A stretch of DNA of 23,164 nucleotides from positions 1 to 23,164 of the forward strand of contig JAUCBJ010006207.1 of the NCBI GenBank assembly GCA_032718475.1. Direction: 5' to 3'. Under the pieces are notes generated by a model, which was given only the letters and a program-made list of their open reading frames with translations, did no database searches and was not told the origin of the DNA. The position numbers were made by a program, and so were the translations under genes. The stretch is from Nemertoderma westbladi. Taxonomy: Eukaryota; Xenacoelomorpha; Nemertodermatida; Nemertodermatidae. Positions 17,116 to 23,164 of the stretch are shown piece by piece (position 1 is the stretch's first letter; every line of letters starts with the position of its first letter).

Positions 17116-17953
17116 ATTCTATGTTAGACTACCGAGTAGTTCATGCCCAACTGATTTTCCGCGTAATACTAATAGTAATTATCAGATCAATTTACACGGT
17201 TCCTTACCTATAAATCCAAACGAAAACTGGGTGGTTGGTATAAAAAGTATATTTTATCTAGCCACGTTACCATCCATGTATAACAATGTAGAGAATGTTA
17301 TTTTATTAAAAAAGGGGAAAAAAAACTTTGGGGATACACTACCATCCGGTTTATTCTACAGGATTAATGACATTATAGATTATTTTAACACAGGTGCATT
17401 GAAAGATAAATTACAAATAGTTGAAAATACTCAGCAAAATAGATTGCTATTTATTTTTGGGAAAACTGTACATGAATTATTTATAGGACAACAATTAGCC
17501 TATTATTTTGGAATTACTGAAAATAATCTCGGAGCGGATTTAAATCCAAATTTTAAAATTATTTTGAAGACAAAAAATTATGTAAAGGGTTATTTAATAA
17601 AAATTATTGGAAATGAAGAAAAAACTTACCAAATTGTATTTTTATGTCCTCAACCACCCAATTCTATTCCAGAACCTAAGTCGAACATGTACGTGACTAC
17701 TAATATAATTGAAAATGAATATATTAATGATTTTGGTTTAGCTTTACTTCGCCGTGTAGCGATACCTGATGATGTGAAATATGGCATGGTAATAAATAAA
17801 GAATTTGCTAAGGATACTATTCATTATATCCCAGTAAAAAAATCATATAAGATAACTTACATTCATATTGAAATAACAGACAAAGAAGGAAAAGATTTAA
17901 ATTTTGAATACGGCTCAACTTCCATTACCTTACACTTTAGAAAAATAAATTAG
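17108..17953 (+). CDS. Minor capsid (penton-like) protein, second copy, intact
   Basis: A clean 281-codon open frame. ATG 17108 is preferred over the upstream GTG because the family begins with a short (M)DEFYVRLPS-type strand. Motifs: EFYVRLPSSSCPTDFPRNT at 3-21, WVVGIKSIFYLATLP at about 41-55, LPSGLFYRINDIIDYFN at about 80-96, and the C-terminal YIHIEITDKEG, LNFEYGS and SITLHF. Length and motif order match the Polinton minor-capsid/penton family, which forms the fivefold vertices together with the double-jelly-roll major capsid protein (not found here). It overlaps the end of the first copy by 8 bases and is followed after 7 bases by the next gene, a tight viral-style cluster. It is the only long Polinton gene here without any stop or frameshift. 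Confidence 0.88.
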   Translation: MDEFYVRLPSSSCPTDFPRNTNSNYQINLHGSLPINPNENWVVGIKSIFYLATLPSMYNNVENVILLKKGKKNFGDTLPSGLFYRINDIIDYFNTGALKDKLQIVENTQQNRLLFIFGKTVHELFIGQQLAYYFGITENNLGADLNPNFKIILKTKNYVKGYLIKIIGNEEKTYQIVFLCPQPPNSIPEPKSNMYVTTNIIENEYINDFGLALLRRVAIPDDVKYGMVINKEFAKDTIHYIPVKKSYKITYIHIEITDKEGKDLNFEYGSTSITLHFRKIN

Positions 17954-17960
17954 TATTTAA

Positions 17961-18131
17961 ATGGATTCCGATTTATTTCAACGATACAGTAAACCGTAAT
18001 ATGGCGGTGCAGACTCTAATCTTGCTGTTTTTAAAGGTGGTAGAACAATGAGAGGGTCAACGCAAGTTCCTGTTTTTCGTGGGGGCTCATATATAGACCC
18101 TTATGGACAAGGAGCACGTGGGGAAAGATAG
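17961..18131 (+). pseudogene. Small glycine-motif Polinton protein, early stop
   Basis: The ATG lies 7 bases after the minor-capsid gene. The frame has a TAA at codon 13 and then stays open to TAG at 18129-18131, about 56 codons in all. After the stop it reads YGGADSNLAVFKGG, then PVFRGGSYIDPYGQGARG. The two VF(K/R)GG segments look like an internal repeat. Small proteins with GG-x-VFxG and RG-x-G motifs are regular neighbours of capsid genes in metazoan Polintons and may be capsid-associated peptides processed by the viral protease; both family and role are inference. It is the last recognisable Polinton gene before unassigned DNA. Confidence 0.55.
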
Positions 18132-19376
18132 GAAAGCATCCATTGGGTAGCAAAAGGCTGAAGTAGAGTAGAGGTGAAACCAATATCTATGTGTATTAAT
18201 CATATAGTTATCATGATTACTGATTTACCGGTCAGTTCATTAATCACAGAGTTGCAGACCGGTTATTAGTCCATGAGCCAGCCAGCATAGGGGATACTTT
18301 TTGGTAACCATCTGGAACTTATATTTTTGGGAAGACCTAGCTTCTGGCCATTCATTTTGATATGATAACAAATCTGAATCGGTAGCTGACTTGGTGTTAT
18401 CACCGGTTGTCATGGAAATGGTAAAACAACAAACATGCTGTAGTATTCTAATAACTCAATATAAATTCATTGCATCTTTTGAAAACGATAGCTACTGGTC
18501 TAACAATTCTAAATGTTACATAATATTCTGGAATATAATTATTGTTACCATGGGAACGCTGCTAAATGAAAATTGACATGTTTTAGAAAAATAGCTACCA
18601 TTCTAGAACAATACCATTATTTTAAAAACAAATTGCCACATTTTATTGAATATTAGTTTTGAAAAATTTTGGTATACTGAGAGCTAAACCTGTTTTCTTA
18701 TAACGGTGATATATGGTTCCAAAGATATACCCATGTTTGAAATTTTTTTTTTCATCAATTTAATCTCATTCCACTCTGTTTCAAAATAATGACTTTATAA
18801 CAAATATTTATGCCAATAAAAAACAATCAAGATGTGACTACAAATCACTTTAAAATGACAAGTGACATCTAAATTGCATTTCAGACAACACTCCTTCACA
18901 GGTTATCATGACTACCACTACAGATGCAATTGAAGATACCTCAGATATGATACAAACAAATGCCTTGACACCTACCACAAAAGAGAGGTTAGTTCTTTTA
19001 GTATATTCACTTCAATTTATATATTTATCATAATTGTTCCTAGATGATTTCTGCAAAGATGATTCCTTCGATAATGACATTTTTGAATAGTAAATCCTCT
19101 TTATTTAATCCTACTTGGGCTGGGGGGCGTATTCCCAAACCTTACACTAGTAGGAACAAATCATGTAAGGAATGGAGATAGGGGTCGAACTAGTGTACGA
19201 GTTTTATACTCAGTTTGCAGGTAGAAAGTGTTCCAAACGCTGTAAGGAATGGAGAAATTGGGTGAAATCACGTAAAGGTTATTACAGCAACAGTATTAGA
19301 TAAGTAGACTTTGATATTATTCTAGGCAGTAGAACATTGGGTTATGGTTTATACAGGGCTGCATGAGCTGCCCCCA
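18132..19376. other. Unassigned AT-rich DNA right of the Polinton
   Basis: I see no coding frame with a domain. The right end of the Polinton should lie here or has been deleted; no inverted repeat of the 11000-11080 region was visible by eye. ACCGGT and CCATGG-type words recur (18220-18260, 18400-18420, 18545-18555) without forming a clear repeat. Confidence 0.5.
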
Positions 19377-19705
19377 CACATAAGGACCACACGGCGCACA
19401 ATATTGTGCTTTGGCAGCCCCATAGAGAAAATAAGCATGATGGACAGCCCATGACTTTCTTAAGACGTCTTCTAAAGGACACTGGCCTTGAAGATGCAGC
19501 TAATCTCGCGAAAGTCATGGGGGATAGGGAATTGTGGCGGTGCAACTTTGTTGATAAGCCGGCATAGAATTCTTAATGTACGCTGCATTTGGCTTGCCAA
19601 TTGTGGATTGCATGGTTGTGGCAAAATACTTTTGCCAAGCCAGCATAGCATCTCAATGTGCAGTTTCAATGCAGCAGGCCGATTATAGTACTGTACAGTA
19701 GTAAT
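19377..19705 (+). mobile_element. 3' tail of a second RTE-like LINE copy, plus strand
   Basis: From 19382 to a TAG at 19565-19567 the plus strand encodes 61 residues matching the C-terminus of the LINE at 14969-16216: AHNIVLWQPH, GQPMTFLRRLLKDTGLED, LAKVMGDRELWRCNF, VDKPA. The 3' UTR is longer, with a partial duplication of the AAGCCGGCATAG-type end (again at about 19639), and it finishes with GCAGCAGGCCGATTATAGTA, close to the end of the first copy. It is severely 5'-truncated. The orientation is opposite to the copy at 14927-16219. The reading frame remains open over this piece. Confidence 0.85.
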
Positions 19706-20040
19706 TGCTTATGAATAGTCCGTCTGCTATTCGTGTGCATCGCACTGCACTAGCGCGCCATCTTAGACATCTAGAGGTTTTAAGAGTATATTTTATTTGG
19801 AGCGTATGGAGCTGGTAGAACATGCATCCAATCAGGTATCACCATATCCTCCTCATCTAACAGCCATCCCATACCTATGGGACAAGATACATTGATGATG
19901 GGTACTAAGCTTATATACGATTGGTAGTTGGCTCTGGATAGGTGTCTCTCTTTAAACAATATTTACGATGTGGCAGCAAGGTTGACTCGATTTCTCCATG
20001 TTTTGAACAGAAAAGACGATACCGAAGCTCGTTCACGTCA

Positions 20041-20240
20041 TTAACTTCAGGCCCGTAGCCATGGGGGGGGCGGGGGGGGGGGGGGTTGTTGGTTCGAACG
20101 AACCGCCCTTTTGAGAAAAGTGCTCTTTTTTACGAACACATGTTTAAAATGCCCTTTTTATAATTACCTTTTTGAAAAATATTCTCCATTCAATTATATT
20201 CACCTATTCGTAAAAGTGCTCTTTCCAGCAAAGCAAATAT
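20041..20240 (+). repeat. Poly-G dispersed-repeat fragment with inverted GGTTCG/CGAACC
   Basis: CAGGCCCGTAGCCATGGGG leads into an interrupted G tract (20063-20085), followed by GGTTCGAACGAACC, a short inverted repeat, and then GCCCTTTT- and AAAAGTGCTCTTT-type sequence that recurs loosely (20120 and 20213). It looks like the remnant of a dispersed element. No gene is present in 19706-20540; the open frame at 20244-20477 shows no domain. Confidence 0.5.
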
Positions 20241-20547
20241 TAAATGTTCGCGGTATTTCAACTTTTCATAACGCGAGTTGAATATTTTTTGTATTTATTA
20301 AAAACGATTATTCTGATATCACTACTGGGTGCGGGACCATGGGTTTTGGGCACATTCTATGAACTGGGGGCGATTTATGGGCGAATATTGGGGCGACTTA
20401 CAGGGTACGGGAATAATTTCATGTTTATAAGGGCCAGGGGGGGATGGAAAATTCAAGCAGTATTCAGGTTAGCCTGATTACTATTAGGCCCTGGCCAACT
20501 TCCTGCTCCCTGTAGAGGTGGATTTGGTAACGCGCCAGGCCTAAAGG

Positions 20548-21375
20548 ACAAGGACTGCCCTTAGTGGTCCCTGGCCAACAGCAGTTATTACGAGCCTGAA
20601 AAGGACATCGGAACGCCGGCTGCTTGCATCAGGGATTTGCGACGGGAAACGACAGCCCCCTTAGCCAAGCCGTACTGGTTCTTGATGACCGATCCCTTCG
20701 GGGTTTGCGAGGGGTGGGACGGACACGCGAAAGGGCGGCCGACTTACAGAGGAAGGGTTTGATGAGGACTGCCCTTAGCGGTCTCTGGTCAACAGCAGTT
20801 ATTATGAGCCTGAAAAGGACATCGGAACGCCGGCTGCTTGTACTAGGGATTTGCGACGGGAACCGACGACAGACCCCTTAGCCAAGCTGTACTGGTTCTC
20901 GATGATCGTTCCCTTCGGGGTTCGTGAGGGGTGGGACGGACACGCGACGGGGTCGAAAGACAAAGGACTGGACGCTACTGGCCTACCGACTGTTTGGAGC
21001 AGTTTCTCGGCTGCCGAAGTGACTACGAGCCTGAATAAGGACTCGGAAAGCCTAGGTGGTTGGGTCTCTGCGATGAACCAACGGACCCCTAGCCAAGCCG
21101 TACTGGTTCTCGATGATCGAACCCTTCGGGGTTCGGGAGGGGTGGGACAGACACGCGAACGGGTCCACCGACACGACAGACTCCTAGCCAAGCCGTACTG
21201 GTTCTCGATGACCGATCCCTTCAGGGTTCGAGAGGGGTGGTACGGATACGCGACAGAGTCTACCGACTGGACCGACCCTTAGCCAAGCCGTGCTGGTTCT
21301 TGATGATCGATCCCTTCGGGGTTCGGGAGGGGTGGAACGGACACGCGACAGGGTCGACCGACACCGACACTACGG
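20548..21375. repeat. GC-rich tandem repeat with UUCG hairpins
   Basis: The block TAGCCAAGCCGTACTGG, then TTCTCGATGATCGA, CCCTTCGGGGTTCG and GAGGGGTGGGACGGACACGCGA begins at 20662, 20879, 21090, 21185 and 21280. The spacing is 217, 211, 95 and 95 bp. In the first three units a second block of about 115-125 bp (GGACTGCCCTTAG, AACAGCAGTTATTA, GAGCCTGAA, AAGGACATCGGAACGCCGG) alternates with it. Open frames across the array (20624-20881, 20802-21191 minus, 20851-21282, 21237-21419) are a by-product of the GC content: substitutions between units show no third-position bias and the 95-bp period shifts frame. Identity unknown; a satellite or rDNA-spacer-like repeat are possibilities. Confidence 0.85.
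21118..21135. repeat. Perfect 7-bp stem with TTCG tetraloop
   Basis: CGAACCC-TTCG-GGGTTCG is an exact hairpin in the third unit of the GC-rich repeat. Other units keep the CCC-TTCG-GGG core but have one or two mismatches in the outer stem. Confidence 0.9.
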
Positions 21376-21793
21376 CATCAAGACTAGGACCGAGGGAAAA
21401 TCTGGGGAACATTAGTTAGGCTAAAATCTGAGCGAACAGTGGGTAATTAAATAATATACTGTAGGGATTTATATTGTCGTGTATAATTATTGTGAATATT
21501 TGGTGTATATTGATTTGGGGAAGCCCAATTAATTCTCAATCAGGGTTCAATGATGTTGAACAGGGTTCAACTATAGGAAGTTACATTAAAGAGTATATCC
21601 AACCAATGCAAATTTTCCTTAACCGCAATCCTGCATCTAAGAAATTCCTCCTTCTCCACAATCAATATCCGGTGACTGGCCAGGACTCCGTGGTCTGTAA
21701 AGCCCCGCCTCCAGCGTCGGCGTTTTTCCCCCCTGGTGTCGGGATAACGGCAACATTAAAGTTACATTAGCAGCTAGAAGTTTTCGTATCGGG

Positions 21794-22211
21794 CTTGGAT
21801 ATTTGTCATTATATAAAAAATTAAAAAAGTGCCCTTTTTTGGAAAAAATCGAACCACCTGTAAAGGCTTTTGCGGATATAACTAGTCATTTTCCCCGCAA
21901 AGTACTGTGTAGGTGTTTTAGCGGACACAAAAAAGCCATTTTTTCTGTATGTGTACTTTAGCGGACATAACGCTTGGATATTTGTCATTATATAAAAAAT
22001 TAAAAAAGTGCCCTTTTTTGGAAAAAATCGAACCACCTGTAAAGGCTTTTGTAAAAGCTTTTGCGTCATTAACCGGTTATTTTCCCTTAAAGTACTCTGT
22101 AGTTGGTTTGCCAGGCATAAAAAGGCCGTGTCCTTGCTGTACTGGTGTTTTAGAGGACATAAAAGTCATTTCTTCTGTATTTGTACTGTATTTGTACTTT
22201 AGAGGACATAA
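21794..22211. repeat. Tandem duplication, units of about 179 and 239 bp
   Basis: CTTGGATATTTGTCATTATA, then an AAAAAATT block, GTGCCCTTTTTTGG and ATCGAACCACCTGTAAAGGC occur at 21794 and 21973, almost without difference. Each unit then contains CATTTTCCC(C/T)..AAAGTACT.TGTAG and ends with GTACTTTAG(C/A)GGACATAA (at 21970 and 22211). The second unit carries extra inserted segments, including a small GTAAAAGCTTTTGCG duplication and a repeated TGTATTTGTAC. The open frames on both strands here are products of the repeat. Confidence 0.9.
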
Positions 22212-23164
22212 TCCGCAATCTCGTGACGCGATAAGCTGGATACTCTTGAAAACAGTGTCGCTACCATGACGACGGCTAACAGCTGATATTGCCACGTCGA
22301 CGTTTCTTTGTTTCTTTGTTCTCTCGTTGTTCGGTTGACCAATCAGAGCGTTTTTTGTCTCTGTGTTGGAGGTGTATACAGAACTCAGTAGTTCAGTGTT
22401 ATGTTTTTGCCCAGAGCCTAAGAACCGGCTTTTGGCACCTCCGTGTTTTCAGTTTTTAGCCTTACACTAGTAGGCTTAATTATAAGGACATATATCCGTT
22501 ATCATAACATACCATACCTAATCAAACAACCTGTGCATACTTTTATATTGTTATACTGCTATTTACTGTCAGTTCTTCATAATATGGTTGATGAATTATT
22601 ATATTTGGAATAACGAGAAATAACCCCGAAACCCAATATTCTTGATATACCGAAGGTAAGAGAGAAAGGTTACATATAACGATTGTGACTTATGTTAAAG
22701 TGGTTTGAAGTGAATCTAATGTTATTTGATAGACCCTACATGATTCGGTCCGTGTTCCTTTTATATGTGACTAAAATCAGTGAAGATCGGCAGATCAGTG
22801 TGCAGTATTGTGCAGCATTGTGTATGAGTGAGACTGATAACGAAGCATTTCCTAAAGAATGCGCCATATATGTGAATTGTAACTAAGCCATATCGTTGTG
22901 AGTAGTTTAAGTCATAACTCTGTTTATATAGATAGAGCGCCACGTCCTAAAGGAACTGTTAATATTCCCCGAAGGTGAATAATATTGTCAGAGATTATAT
23001 AATACTGTCAGTCGAATAATACATTAGGCTTACATAGCAATACGATTAAGCCGTCGAACCCAATCTCCCGGGTATATCCAGCGGGTGAATGATCGCGCAC
23101 CGATTGGTTTCGACTAGTGTAGTGAATCAAATACTTGTCAGAGGCTAAAAGTGATTTATTATCT
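22212..23164. other. Unassigned DNA at the right edge
   Basis: No gene is supported. Small signals are a CCAAT-box-like GACCAATCAGAGCG at about 22338, and an AGCCTTACACTAGTAGGCT imperfect palindrome near 22458 whose core CCTTACACTAGTAGG also occurs near 19140. The open frame 22692-22886 has Cys residues near its end but no recognisable domain. Confidence 0.4.

Larger units (their letters stand above)
11071..18131 (+). mobile_element. Fossil Polinton/Maverick fragment
   Basis: A cluster of plus-strand genes has Polinton hallmarks: FtsK/HerA packaging ATPase, rve integrase, and two minor-capsid (penton-like) proteins, with small virion-type proteins between them. Base composition is uniformly AT-rich and genes are packed closely, unlike the flanks. 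DNA polymerase B, major capsid and adenain-like protease are not present, so the element is truncated or internally deleted. I cannot see terminal inverted repeats by eye; the stated limits are those of the outermost recognised sequence. A LINE of about 1.3 kb (14927-16219) is nested inside and is not part of it. Confidence 0.88.

Noticed and set aside
20090-20110. GGTTCGAAC as a tRNA T-arm
   Set aside because: No acceptor stem, D-arm or anticodon arm is visible around it; it is part of a short inverted repeat.
20624-21419. Repeated peptide LAKPYWF-type frames in the GC-rich array as a possible repeat protein
   Set aside because: The 95-bp period changes frame, and differences between units show no third-codon-position bias.
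19136-22475. CCTTACACTAGTAGG at about 19140 and 22460 as transposon terminal repeats
   Set aside because: Both copies are on the same strand, only 15 bases match, and no coding sequence or target duplication supports an element between them.

Overview
The window is animal genomic DNA with ordinary eukaryotic architecture: AT-rich background, microsatellites, long G and C tracts, GT-initial splice-donor-like sites and dense transposon debris. No prokaryotic operon, rRNA or tRNA gene is visible. The transposon families present (Polinton/Maverick, Penelope-like, an RTE-like LINE, a Helitron/pearl-like satellite element) and the recurring TAGGCCTA words suggest a marine invertebrate, possibly an echinoderm or another deuterostome; this is inference, not proof. 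Layout: 1-5270 is mostly non-coding sequence with homopolymer tracts, two GC-rich exon-like islands (2162-2434 and about 2821-3137), a 30-bp tandem repeat (3385-3484) and one convincing host exon on the minus strand (3736-3963, signal peptide plus the start of an EF-hand). At 5274-5520 there is a degenerate tandem repeat of about 90-100 bp. At 5939-5978 a hairpin precedes a 15-copy 146-bp satellite (about 6073-8247). From about 9000 to 11024 lies a minus-strand Penelope-like retroelement whose reverse transcriptase frame is open but whose GIY-YIG endonuclease is broken. From 11071 to 18131 lies the main feature: a fossil, incomplete Polinton (Maverick), an endogenous virus-like DNA element. 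All its recognisable genes are on the plus strand, in this order: a small unknown protein with an acidic tail, a RING-like zinc protein, the FtsK/HerA-type packaging ATPase, a small basic/hydrophobic virion-type protein, a tiny basic protein, the rve integrase, two tandem overlapping minor-capsid (penton-like) genes, and a small glycine-motif protein. Most carry frameshifts, stops or lost catalytic residues. The second minor-capsid gene is a clean 281-codon frame. DNA polymerase B, major capsid protein and cysteine protease are not found in the window. A 5'-truncated RTE-like LINE (minus strand, 14927-16219) sits between the integrase and capsid genes, flanked by an exact 11-bp target-site duplication. 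A second, more decayed tail of the same LINE family lies on the plus strand at about 19377-19705. The right side (19700-23164) holds a poly-G dispersed-repeat fragment, a GC-rich tandem repeat with UUCG hairpins (20540-21375), a tandem duplication of about 180/240 bp (21794-22211), and otherwise unassigned DNA. In an intact Polinton the ATPase would pump DNA into a capsid built from major and minor capsid proteins, and the integrase would insert the element in the host genome. Here that system is dead, although the whole morphogenesis block can still be read.
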